A stretch of DNA of 64,000 nt from Takakia lepidozioides (taxonomy: Eukaryota > Streptophyta > Takakiopsida > Takakiales > Takakiaceae): assembly GCA_030704615.1 (NCBI GenBank), contig CM060733.1:11348001-11412000 (forward strand). The letters run 5' to 3'. The notes under the pieces were generated by a model. It made no database searches and was not told the DNA's origin. It saw only the letters and a program-made list of their open reading frames with translations. Position numbers and translations under genes: made by a program. Shown in pieces: positions 1 through 10,097 of the stretch; the first letter of the stretch is position 1; each line of letters opens with the position of its first letter.

Positions 1-490
1 AAAAACCCCAAAGCGCGAAGTTGTTTTGGCATTGCCCGGACTGCTCGGTTCTTGGAGTTCTTGAACTGCACGAGCTCTGCGTTTCCGCCATCGTGCACCT
101 TGCAAGCTCTCAACAGTCTCGCTGCTCAATGCAAACCGTGGCCTTTCCCTCATTCGATCAGCTTCGGTTTTCGTGCAAAGGCTCCGCACATCACATCATT
201 TTGCTTGCTTAGGCTTGTGAACGTGTTTTGGTCGTGACAGCCACATCATCAATCATGATGGTAAGGTTGTTTGCTTTTGGGCCCTTTTCCAAGCATTGAA
301 TAGAAAGTTTGGGGTAATGAATCAACAAGAAGTGATACAAAGTATGCTGATGAGCATAACAATGTTTTTCTGATGGAGTGAGATGTTTCTGAAACTCAAC
401 AATGGTTGTCACAGACACATTCAAGGATAAAAAACTAACAAACATGTCTTCCTTCAAAATATGACTTGCTAAAGAGTGTGTTTTGAATTG
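1..490. other. No gene recognised
   Basis: I see no convincing coding exon here. A minus-strand open stretch covers 209-535 but resembles nothing I know and overlaps the WD40 fragment that follows. Position 490 is preceded by ttggcag, which could be a 3' splice site for the CDC20-like exon starting at 491. Confidence 0.4.
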
Positions 491-1139
491 GCAGTACGGG
501 TGAGAGATCATGTCACCTCCCGTCTGATAGGGCACAATCAGGAGGTGTGTGGCCTCAAGTGGTCACCGTCAGGCCAACAGCTAGCAAGTGGAGGCAATGA
601 CAACTTGCTCCACATTTTGGATGCAGCTGTCACATCATCATGACCTGAGTCAGCAGTCTATCTACACAGGCTGGACGACCACCAAGCAGCTGTGAAAGCA
701 CTTGCCTGGTGCGCCTTCCAGGCCAACTTACTGGTGCCTGTATCAACAGTGTCCTATTTCTCGTGTAATGAGAAAGTTTTAGTGCACCGTATGTAGTTTC
801 TTATGACTGAAAATGAGATGTTTGAAAAACTGTATTATATATGTTCCTCTAAATTCAGTTGGTGATATCTGAACTTTTCAGAATTGCATGAGCAAGTTAG
901 GATGGCATATGTGAAGATGTTTTGCATCACACAAGGTTTCACTATTATTGATCTAGGTCTGGTGGTCAAACATTGGGTTGTGCACTCAGGTGTGTGCTCT
1001 GCAATGGAACCGGCATCAAAATGAGATACTGAGCAGCCATGGGTTCAGCTAGAATCAACTGTGCTTGCGGAAGTATCCATCTATGGCCAAAATTACTGAA
1101 CTCACTGGTCACACTGCCCGTGTTCTCCATCTTGCCCAA
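491..1139 (+). pseudogene. CDC20/FZR-type WD40 activator, decayed fragment
   Basis: CDC20 proteins are WD40 activators of the anaphase-promoting complex. Three collinear blocks match the family. At 491-640 the reading includes [15 protein letters not shown] and [11 protein letters not shown]. At 657-755 it includes [11 protein letters not shown] followed by ACINSV. At 988-1139 it includes VCALQWNRHQNEILSSHGF, KYPSMAK and ELTGHTARVLHLAQ. Damage is clear: the Trp of the HIWD motif is Leu, TGA falls at 641, TAG at 1050, and about 17 codons (the GGGTADR..FWNTHTG segment) are missing between the second block's two parts. The block boundary at 490/491 looks like a splice acceptor, and a non-coding stretch of about 230 bp separates the last two blocks. 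The copy therefore seems to derive from a genomic, intron-bearing locus rather than from mRNA. The N-terminal C-box/KEN region and the last WD repeats are absent from the window. Confidence 0.75.
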
Positions 1140-1244
1140 TAACCGGTTTAGTACAAGTATGTACTCGATTTGTGAATTTTTCTTTGAAATCTGGCTCTGC
1201 CTCTCAATAGATTTTCTTTGTGTTGTACAGATTTTGCAGATGAG

Positions 1245-2107
1245 TTGAAGAAGGCATGCCAGTTTGGAAGTCTAACGACATTTGGACGTGGCTTGCCCAG
1301 AGGGGGTGAAGTATCAGCTATAAAATCCCTTGAGAGACAGGAGGGGATTCTTCGATCCCTAGCCCGACATGACCCTTTGGTATGCTTTTTCATTACATCT
1401 GAATTTGGTTGCTACAACAGGAAAGTCTGTTTCAATGTTTAATGAGAGCACCAACCTTCAGAAGTGGTAAATAGTTAAAGAGGGCTGCATACTGGATGGC
1501 CGGGCTTGCAGGTGAGCACACGATGTCTTCAGAAAGTAAGCAAGGGGCATCAGGCTGGGCATGGTGTGGGTCCAACGAGTTGGAGAGCTGCACAAGGCTG
1601 AGGTGGCAACGGAGTGGGGGTGCACTGTGCGTGATGTTGATGCCGTACTGGCAAAGTACGAGTGGGCAAAGGAGGCAAACATGCGTGTGATAAAGCTTAA
1701 GGAGGAAGGCAAGCTGCTTGCCAAGTCTCTTGACGAGGTTAGTCTCCCGTGTTTGCTGCCTAAGAGCTCTTGTATGTTTTTGTTATGCTCTGGCAGCTGC
1801 ATTATCGTCTCAAAATCTCTCCTCCCGCTGTCTCACCAATGGCTTTCCACTGTTTGTCTGTTTCCTACCATCTTTTAATACCTTGAATAATGAAATATAT
1901 TTGTCCCTATACCTTGAATATAAGGTGGCCATAGCTGGGAGATGAAGGGTCTGGCCTGAGGTTGACACCATGGATTTGTTGGTTGGTGAAGGTGGAAGAG
2001 TTGATGGGGGGTCGCTGGGATGCGGCAGCATCTGTGAATCTTGCAAAAAGTGGACAACTGAGTCGAAATGCTGCTTTTCCATCCGGCTCTGGAAAGAAGT
2101 ACAAGAG
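1245..2107 (+). pseudogene. Unidentified plant gene fragment with a SEC-C-like C-terminal motif
   Basis: Coding-like exons are seen at about 1245-1380 (FADELKKACQFGSLTTFGRG.., ending before a possible GT at 1380), about 1561-1737 (includes GCTVRDVDAVLAKYEWAKEA and KLKEEGK) and 1992-2107 (includes NLAKSGQLSRNA and GSGKKYKR). The last two splice cleanly in phase 0 (GAG|GTTAGT to AAG|GTGGAAGAG). The end resembles a SEC-C zinc motif, N-A-P-C-P-C-G-S-G-K-K-Y-K-R-C-C, but here both first cysteines are replaced (Phe and Ser) and a GT follows KR directly. The middle exon faintly recalls an SRP54 M-domain, but I would not assign it. I infer a non-functional or strongly diverged copy. Whether the first exon belongs to the same gene is uncertain. 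Confidence 0.4.
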
Positions 2108-2329
2108 GTGGGTTCTTTGCTCTTTTCACAACTCCTCTCATCTCTCTGCCCCATTCCAATGGGAGTGTCGTAAGGCGGAGAGAAGCAATGTTTCTGGCTA
2201 CTTTATCTCACACTCATACTTAAACAGATGGATTTTGCGGCTAGATGAGTCAAATTTCAAACTTAAAGCAAAGCAAGTAGTACTATCAAACATCAGGTAG
2301 GCTGGCAATAAGCTGGCCGTTCTGTGGCT

Positions 2330-5300
2330 TGAACACTATCTTACGTTTCACGCAATGTGGTGAGGGCACCTTCTTCTTCGACCTATTTCAGCCTGTTTTA
2401 TCTCTCATGAGACTCGGCCCTGAGATCCTGTTATCAGAGTCGTCCCTAAATTCTGATGTTGAACTCTGCAAGGTAGCTTGTTGGTGGATCTATGGTGGTT
2501 TTGGAGTGATTTTAACATGTTACTGCCAATGTGGCAACAGGAAAGAATCGAAATGCTCACCTCAACGATGACTGCAGCTTCTGAAAGAGGATCAAGAGAG
2601 GGAGTCCACAATGCCTCTTCTGGCACTTCTGCGCATGTGAAGATGCTTTGTGAGGCAGGTAGACTGACATAGGCTCTCTGCATAGATAGCTGAAGGAGCA
2701 GGGATAGAGGGTGGGTCTAGATTCATCTAAGAGGGCCGGATTTCAAGCTCCAGATCACCTATGATTCCCTGTGGAAAGACAGGTACAAGAAACAGATGGT
2801 CAACTGCAACCCGCAGCGGCAGCGGTCAGACACTGCTAATGAAGGCACCTTCTTCAACACATTTCACCCTGTTTTTCCTCTTATCAAAGTCGGCCCTAAA
2901 TTTCCGTGTTGAATTCTGCAAGTTAGCTGGTTGAGTGAACCTTTGATAGTTCGGAGTGAATGACATGATACGGCCAATGTGACAACAGGAAAGTATCCAG
3001 AAACGGGTAACAGAGCTGAGGAGAAACTGTGGAATGAATACTTTTCCTGACCCCAGTTAATGGTGGGACAACTGAGGCAAAAAGGTGAATGCATGTTGGA
3101 TTACAGAGAGTAGCAGATGCAATTGAGCATACAAACTAGTGTGATAAGTTGAGTTGGGTGTTTCCTAGAACTTCAAGCTCCAAATTACCTATGATTCCCT
3201 GTGGATCAATAGCTACAAGAAACCTGCATCGGTAGATGGTCACCTAAAGGCAGCAGCTGCAGCGGCACCTTTGCTAAAATCAGGCACCTCAACCATGACC
3301 ACAGCTTCTGCAAGGGGATCAAGAGAGGGAGTCCACAATGCCTCTTCTGGCACTTCTGGGCATGTGAAGATGCTTTGTGCGGCAAGTAGTCTGATAGAGG
3401 CTCTACAGACTTTAAACAAAGGAGGCATTTCAGCAGATTCAGATACGTATGTCTGTCTCTTGCTTAAGTGCATCAAGATGGAAGGTCTGGAAGCTGGAAA
3501 GCAGATGCACACTCACATTATCCAAAGTGTATTCCCGCCAAGTGTTTTTCTACTCAACACCCTTGTCTACATGTATATTAAGTGCAGGAGCATCATGGAT
3601 GCTCACCAAGTGTTCAACAGAATGCCTCAACCATCTTTGATCACGTGGAACGCGATGCTTGCAGGGTATGCACAGTAGTGGCGTGGTATGGAGGCCTTGG
3701 AGACCTATGATCAAATGATGGGGGAAGGGGTGAAGCCCGACCACATCACGTTTTTGTGCATTTGCAATGCGTGTGCAAGCCTGGCAGCTATGGAAAAGGG
3801 TGAAGAGGTGCATGGCGACATTGTCAGAGCTGCAATTGTACCAAATGTCATTATGAACAATACCCTCGTGGACATGTATGAAGGGAATGTTCGACAATAT
3901 GGCTGAACAAGATGTGGTGTCGTGGAGTGCGATGATTGCAGGATATGCACAACAACGGCACGGGATGGAGGCTCTGGAACACGATGCTTGCAGGGTATGC
4001 ACAGCAGGGGCGCGGTATGGAGGCTTTGGAGACCTATGAGCAAAAGATGTGCGAAGGGGTGAAGCCTGACCACATCACATTTGTTTGTGATTGCAATGCG
4101 TGTGCAAGCCTGGGAGCTCTGGAAAATGGGAAAGACGTCCATGGTGACATCGTCAAAGCTGGAATTGCACCAGATTCATCCTGAACACTACGCTGGTGGA
4201 CATATGCCAAATGTGAGTGGATCGAGGATGCGAAGGGAGTTTTCAACACTGTGGCTGAACGAGATGTGGTGTCGTGGAACACGATGCTTGCAGGGTATGC
4301 ACAGCAGGGGCACGGGATGGAGGCTTTGGAGACCTATGAACAAATGATGGGGGAAGTGGTGAAGCCCGACCACATCACGTTTGTGTGCATTTGCAGTGCG
4401 TATGCAAGCCTGACAGCCCTGGAAAAGGGCATGGTTGCATCGCCAAAGCTGGAATTGTACCAGATGCGGTTCTGAACAATACCCTCGTGGACATGTATGC
4501 CAGATGTGGAATGCGATGATCGCAGGATATGCCCAGCATGTTGTCATAGGGAGGTCCTACAACTATTTGAAGGAATGCAAAAGAACGGCTTGAAGCTGGA
4601 CAACCTTTATATGTGTTCTCTCTGCATGCAGTCACACTGGCCTACTAAATGAAGGAAGACACTACTTCGATTCCCTGAGTCAAGATCATGGTATCACTCC
4701 GACAGTAAAGCACTTTGGCTGCATGGTGGACCTTCTTGGACGTGCGGGACAACTGCATGAGGCAGTGGACCCGATTAATAAAATGCCAATCAATCCAGAT
4801 GTTGTGGTGTGGAAGGCCTTGCTTGGTGCCTGCAGAATCCATGGCAATGTGGAGATGGCTAAACGTGTGGCAACATCTATCCTCAAGTAGGATGAACAGG
4901 ATGCCGCGACTTATGTGCTATTATCAAACATCTATGCTGCAGCTGGCAGGTGGGATGATACTGCACAAGTGAGAAGAATGATGAAGGTGAGAGGGGTTAA
5001 AAAGGAGCCAGGTCGCTGCTGCATTGAGGTTGACAACAGGGTGCACACTTTCGTTGTAGATGACAAGTTGCATCCCAGAATTAAGGAAATCCATGCTGAG
5101 CTACAAGATTGTCTGGGCAGATGAAGAAGGTGGGGTATGTGCCTGACACGCACTTTGTATTGCATGATGTGGGGAGGAGGAAAATGAATTTTCTCTTTGC
5201 CACCACAGTGAGAAGCTGGCCATTGGTTTTGGGCTGATCAGACGACCCCTAGGACGCCTCTCCGTCTCATCAAGAATCTTCGAGTGTGTGGTGACTGCCA

Positions 5301-5412
5301 TACCTCCACCAAATTCATCTCAAAGATTGTTGGCCGAGCAATTGTTGTACGGGACGCTAACCGCTTTCACCACTTTGAAGATGGGATTTGTTCTTGTGGT
5401 GATTACTGGTGA
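2330..5412 (+). pseudogene. DYW-type PLS pentatricopeptide repeat gene, decayed
   Basis: DYW-PPR proteins bind organellar RNA and carry out C-to-U editing. A leader (2330-3270) contains two related copies of a 5' exon segment. The repeat array then starts at about 3271 with a conserved S-R-E-G-V-H-N-A-S-S-G segment and ISADSDTYVCLL. L and S repeats with WNAMLAGYAQ, GVKPDHITFVC and LVDMY follow through about 4640, cut by stops (for example just before 3680) and frameshifts. The E and E+ motifs lie at 4645-5125 (HFGCMVDLLGRAGQL, LLGACRIHGNVEMA, YVLLSNIYAAAGRWDD, KEPGRCCIEV), with one TAG near 4888. The DYW deaminase domain follows, with the HxE site in [11 protein letters not shown] and CxxC in RVCGDCHTS, and ends exactly in CGDYW-stop at 5412. 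Two single-base deletions, near 5173 and 5251, break the deaminase domain. The deaminase residues themselves are preserved, so inactivation looks recent. Origin is clearly plant nuclear. Confidence 0.85.
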
Positions 5413-5900
5413 AAGGATGTTTTCTTGGAAAGATGTGAGTGTCTTGCTTCATTCATTGATCTGTGTAGCTACTTAGACCATCCACCATTTCCTGGGAGTA
5501 TTGACCATCATGGGGTCTACCCGGCATAGGTGGGAAGTCAACCCATAATTGCACTTGACTGAAAGGGTGTTTTTTGACTGATTCTGGTGACAGTGGATGG
5601 AACTCAGAGTGCTGTCCTAATTCTAGGTTTGGGTGGTGGAGCTTCTCCAAGGCTTGAAGATGAAAGTGAATACGAATTTTAATGAGCTTGATGAGAGGGG
5701 CAGCCCTGTGCACAAGTTTGTTCAACATCTTAAATTTGGACATTTGGACATGTTTGTTTGTTTATCGTGATGTGGCTTTGGATGGAGCCCTCGACAAACT
5801 TGCATGAATATTGTCAAAAGCTAGCCTTAACCCACCAAGATCCAATCCCATGGTGGCTGCTTGAAAGTTCATATAGTGATTGTAAGGGTATTTGGATATG
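5371..5900 (+). repeat. Duplicated PPR 3' end plus flank (copy 1)
   Basis: The DYW tail and the untranslated sequence after it recur at 8931-9310. Shared stretches include the CACTTTGAAGATGGG..TTCTTGTGGTGAT coding tail, the GGATGTTTTCTTGGAAAGATG segment, and a long flank running through 'gagcttgatgagaggggcagccctg' to 'cttgaaagttcatatagtga'. This copy has the intact CGDYW-stop and about 165 bp extra before the shared flank resumes. Confidence 0.8.
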
Positions 5901-6050
5901 TTGTTATTGATTGATGCGGCTTGCCTGCCTCACACTATTACATCGGTTTGTGCATGTTGGAGTTCAAGGTTGGGGGTAACTACTTGAGGTGCCAATCTCA
6001 AACAAGCCGAAAAACTGCTCCTCCTTGTGGATCTACTGGTCTTTCTCTTT

Positions 6051-6074
6051 ATCTCTCTCTCTCTCTCTCTCTCT
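6051..6074. repeat. (CT)n microsatellite
   Basis: A perfect run of CT dinucleotides of roughly 12 units in otherwise non-coding DNA between two PPR blocks. Confidence 0.9.
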
Positions 6075-6239
6075 GGTCCAGCTTGAAATTTTAGTTTTTG
6101 TTCCTGCAGGTTCTGAAGCATTTGTTGATGCATAGTCCTCCAGAACAAGCTCTGATCCTGTTGCCTCGTTGCTGTCAAGTGTGAATGGATTTGAGGTGTC
6201 TCATCACGTGTGGAAGTGTCTGCATATTGGGCAGAAAAG

Positions 6240-7640
6240 GGGGTTCAACTCCCCCTCACTTCTTGGCAGGATTTACCAAGCATGGGTGTGGTAGGAATAC
6301 TTTGGAGACCTATGTGCAAATTCTGCGCGAAGGGGTGAAGCCCAACCACATCACATTTGTTTGTGTTTGCAATGCGTGTGCAAGCTCTGGAAAAGGGGAA
6401 AGAGGTCCTGCTGACATCGTCAAAGCTGGAATTGTACCAGATGTTATTCCGAACACTGCCCTGGTGGAAATGTATGTCGAATGTGCGTGCATCGAGGATC
6501 CCAAGGGAGTGCTTGAAAGTATGGCTGAATGAGATGTGGAGTGCGATGATTGCAGGCTATGCACAACAAGGATGCGGGATGGAGGCTTTGGAGACCTATG
6601 AGCAAGTGATGTGCGAAGGAGTGAAGCCCAATCACATAACGTTTGTTTTTGTTTGCAATGCATGTGCAAGCCTTGGAGCTCTGGAAAAAGGGAAAGAGGT
6701 CCATGGTGACATCGTCAAAGCTGGAAATGTACCAGATGTCATCCTGAACACTGCCCTGGTCGACATGTATGCACGGGATGGAGGCTTTGGAGACCTATGA
6801 GCAAATGTGCAAAGGGGGGAGGGGATTCCACGCCTGGATTGCCCTTGCATTCAGATGCTGCCCTCCGCAAGCCTGGCACCCTGGAAAAGGGCAAGAGGTG
6901 CATGGTTGCATCACCAAAATCTGCGAAGGGAGGGTTCGGCACTATGGCCGAACGTGATGTGGTGTCGTGGAGCATGATGCTTACAGGGTATGCACAGCAG
7001 GGGCCCGGGAGGAGGCTTTGGATACCTATGAGCAAATGATGGGGGAAGGGGTGAAGCCCGACCACATCAGGTTTGTGCATTTGCAGTGTGTGTGCAAGCC
7101 TGGCAGCCCTGGAAAAGGGCAGAGGGTTTATGGTTGCATCGCCAAAGCTGGAATTCTACCAGATGTGGTTCTGAACAAACCCTCGTGGACATGTATGCCA
7201 AATGTGGGTGCATCGAGGATGTGGAGGGAGTGTTTGACCATATGGCCAAACGAGTGTGGTAGGCTTGGAGTGCCATGATTGTAGGATATGCACAGCAGGG
7301 GCACGGGATGGAGGCTATGGAGACCTACAAGCAAATGATATGGGAAGGGGTGAAGCCTGACCACATCACGTGTGTTGGTGTTTGCAACGTGTGTGCAAGC
7401 CTCGTAGCCCTGGAGAAGGGCAGAGAGGTCCATAGTGACATTGTCAAAGCTGGAATTGTACCAGATGTCGTTCCAAACAGTGCCCTGGTGGATATGTATG
7501 CCAAATGTGGGTGCATTGAAGACGAGAAGGGAGTGTTTGACAATATGGCTAAACAAAATGTGGTGTCTTGGAGTGCCATGACAATAGCATGGGTGTGGGA
7601 TGGAGGCTATGGAGACCTATGAGCAAATGATGCAGGAAAG
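6240..7640 (+). pseudogene. PLS-PPR repeat array, heavily frameshifted
   Basis: About four to five PPR triplets of the same subtype as the 2.3-5.4 kb gene can be read in alternating frames. Recurring blocks are GVKPNHITFVCVCNACAS, EVHGDIVKAG, VPDVILNTALVDMYA, RDVVSWS and GHGMEAMETY. No single frame survives for more than about 115 codons. Near 6760-6800 a repeat jumps from DMYA straight to a later LETYEQM block, which suggests unequal recombination between repeats. No E or DYW domain follows directly. However, the duplicated DYW tail at 8931 may be the original end of this copy, displaced by the ABCG fragment. Not functional as a single protein. Confidence 0.8.
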
Positions 7641-7796
7641 GGGTGAAGCCAAATCACATCATGTTCTTGTGATTGCAATGTGTGTGCGAGCCTGGCAGCC
7701 CTGGGCACAATTATTCATGTTGTAGACAACATAAAGTAGAGGGAGTGTTTGAGAGAGATTCATCATTGCATAATGTTACCCCGTTTGTGGCTCAGG

Positions 7797-8180
7797 GTAT
7801 ATATATGCTGGTGGTGGGATTTTCCCGACTCCCCAAATATCTGCCTAAGGCCGTCTGGCGCTACCGTATGTCTTACATAGGCTTCCATATGTATGCTCTA
7901 TCAGATCGACACCAACCGAAGCAAGTGGGAAGATTTGGCAGCTGTCTTTGGCATGGTCATTGGCTACAAACTTATCTTCTTCCTCATGATAAAGTTTACT
8001 GAGGATGTGAGCCCAATCCTCCGCTCGCTCCTTGCCAAGCCTGCCCAGGGCTGCCTGACACGGAAAAATTCAGCTGTCCAGAACACAATTCGACCCCTCT
8101 CTATGACACCATCCCCTGTCCATGATGCTGCTCCGCTGCGGTATTCCACAGGCAAGCAATTTGGTGCGTCCCCATGCTGA
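7797..8180 (+). pseudogene. ABCG-type (half-size) transporter, C-terminal fragment
   Basis: Plant half-size ABCG transporters of the ABCG11/WBC type export lipids for cutin and wax. The reading frame around 7800-7900 gives LPKYLPKAVWRY then MSYIGFHMYAL, which matches the segment before the last extracellular loop. The next frame, from 7893, gives YQIDTNRSKWEDLAAVFGMV then GYKLIFFLMIK and EDVSPILRSLLA, which matches the last transmembrane helix and C-terminus. About 25-30 residues of the loop between them are missing and the frame shifts at the join. There is no nucleotide-binding domain in the window. It sits between PPR fragments and is an isolated relic, probably moved here with other duplicated sequence. 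Confidence 0.7.
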
Positions 8181-8930
8181 TTCTTACAACAGGGAAAAAG
8201 TACCTGTCACTATCTTAGGTAATCTAACAACTGCGCAAACAGTGCTGTTGTGAACATGATACGACAACAATGGTAATGCATGAAAGAGGGTGATTGATGG
8301 TTAACACCTCTAGCGGGACTGGAAAATTCATCTGGATCCCATTCACTGGTGGGAATTTGCAATAACAAAGCCTCTAGCTGAGAATATTGTTTTCTTTGCT
8401 TTTGGTTAGCTCAGTTGTAGAGAGAGCTGGTGCCACAAGAGTCTGATACAGAAATGTGAGGTAATTATTCTAGTCTATCAGTGGGGAATCCAGAGATTAA
8501 TGAAGCGATAAAGGTGGCAGTTACTTGTCCTGCCTCAATCATAGCAACAACCATTACTTCTAGGTACATAATTTATTGCTACACAAATTCTGTCATTGGC
8601 GCCTGCTGTGTATTATATTCTGCAGTGAAAAGCCTTGGACGGCTGCTTCTTTTTCCCTTGTTGAACGGATGGAATGCAACTGATCTGAGAATGTAATGCA
8701 AGAATGCAGTTTGCAATGTAGAGTCTGTATGGACAATGTAATGGTGATTCCAGCACTGGGACTGTGATACTGGCAACTATGAAGTGCGTAGAGAAAGCAG
8801 ACAGACCAACTTGAGAAGGAGAAATAAAAGAGAGACCACTGGACCACTTGAGGCTCCTCATGATATACTTAGTGCTTCAGAAAATAAATATGGATACTCT
8901 AATGCAAGGTGCACTACAATCTCAGATCCT
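8181..8930. other. No gene recognised
   Basis: Non-coding by inspection. At about 8403-8425 the sequence ggttagctcagttg..tagag resembles the D-arm (box A) of a tRNA, but no matching box B or acceptor stem follows, so it is not called as a tRNA or SINE. Confidence 0.4.
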
Positions 8931-9310
8931 GCTTTCCACCACTTTGAAGATGGGATTTGTTCTTGTGGTGATAGGATGTTTTCTTGGAAAGATGCTAGTG
9001 TCTGGTGACAATGGATGGAAATTAGAGTGCTGTCCTAATTCTGGGTTTGGGTGGTGGAGCTTCTTCAAAGCTTGAAGATGGAAGTGAATACGAATTTTAA
9101 TGAGCTTGATGAGAGGGGCAGCCCTGTACACGAGTTTGTTCAGCATCTTAAATTTAGACATGTTTGTTTGTTTCTCGTGGGGTGGCTTTGGATGGAGCCC
9201 TTGATGAACTTGCATGACTATTGTCAAAAGCTAGCCTTAACCCACCAAGATCCAATCCCATGGTGGATGCTTGAAAGTTCATATAGTGAATGTAAGAGTA
9301 TGCGGCTTGT
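8931..9310 (+). repeat. Duplicated PPR 3' end plus flank (copy 2)
   Basis: Second copy of the segment at 5371-5900, same strand, roughly 3.5 kb downstream. The coding tail reads [12 protein letters not shown] and then lacks the final Tyr-Trp-stop: six to seven bases (TACTGGTGA context) are deleted and it runs directly into the 3' flank GGATGTTTTCTTGG. The 165 bp present in copy 1 after the tail is absent. No upstream DYW sequence precedes it. Confidence 0.8.
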
Positions 9311-9497
9311 GAAAATTGAACATTGAAGTGCAGATCCGCCATTTTTCTTCCAGATAAAAACAAAACACGAGATCTCTGAATGTAACAGTGTGGGGATGAC
9401 CCACCCCTTTTTTGTGAAAAATTGAACATAGTTCTCAGAATTCGTCGCTAGTAGTGCGGAGCAACGCGAAGCCCTAGTTCCTACTTTTGCCGAGTTG

Positions 9498-9670
9498 GAC
9501 AACCAGCATGTAGCCAAGTGGTAATGGGCACACACCACGTTGGATGTGGTTGTGGGTTCAAACCAGGGTCTGGTTGTGTCAAGAAGGTATCCACCTTTCA
9601 GGCAGTGGCCCTTGTGGTGAAGAGACACCGTAAGCTCCGCTCCCTTGGGGAGGCGTCATACTTTTACTTT
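9498..9670 (+). mobile_element. tRNA-derived SINE (copy 1)
   Basis: The 5' part has RNA polymerase III promoter boxes: box A-like tagccaagtgg at 9511-9521 and box B ggttcaaacc at 9555-9564, about 34 bp apart. The body (aaggtatccacctttcaggcagtggcccttgtgg..ccttggggaggcg) ends in a T-rich tail (catacttttacttt) rather than poly(A). A second copy lies inverted at 43926-44103. The layout and T-rich end recall the Au-type SINEs of plants, but I cannot confirm the family. Confidence 0.7.
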
Positions 9671-10097
9671 CGCCAGTCATCACGGAGGAGAGCAACAATG
9701 ACATGACGGTAGAGAGTAGCATTCAGACAGTGGACCGGAATATTCATAGTACATTCTTTTCGCATTGAGCCCACTCAGGTAGATTCAGTCAAACCATGAC
9801 TGCAGAGATGCGACAAAGGGCAAAGTGTGAGAGTATTAATGCCTGCGGGATCGCAGTTCCGGCTGTTCCGGTCTGTATGTTGCTGTCTCTCAGCCAGAGT
9901 ACATCGCAAGGTGGGGGGGTGTGTTTGCAATCCTTTCGTATACATAGAAGGGAGGGAAGTGTGCGGGGAGGTTCAAGGACTGACGGGTTTGATCGTCAAT
10001 CCGGGGAAGGCTGTACACGTCGGGGCGAGATATGCCAAGTCTCGTCCACGACGTTATGGCTGCCACTCCCAATGTGGGTAGGGTGTTAGAGTCTCAG

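Noticed and set aside
8400-8440. tRNA gene suggested by ggttagctcagttg..tagag
   Set aside because: Only a D-arm-like stretch is present. No T-arm (GGTTCAA) and no pairing acceptor stem within 90 bp.
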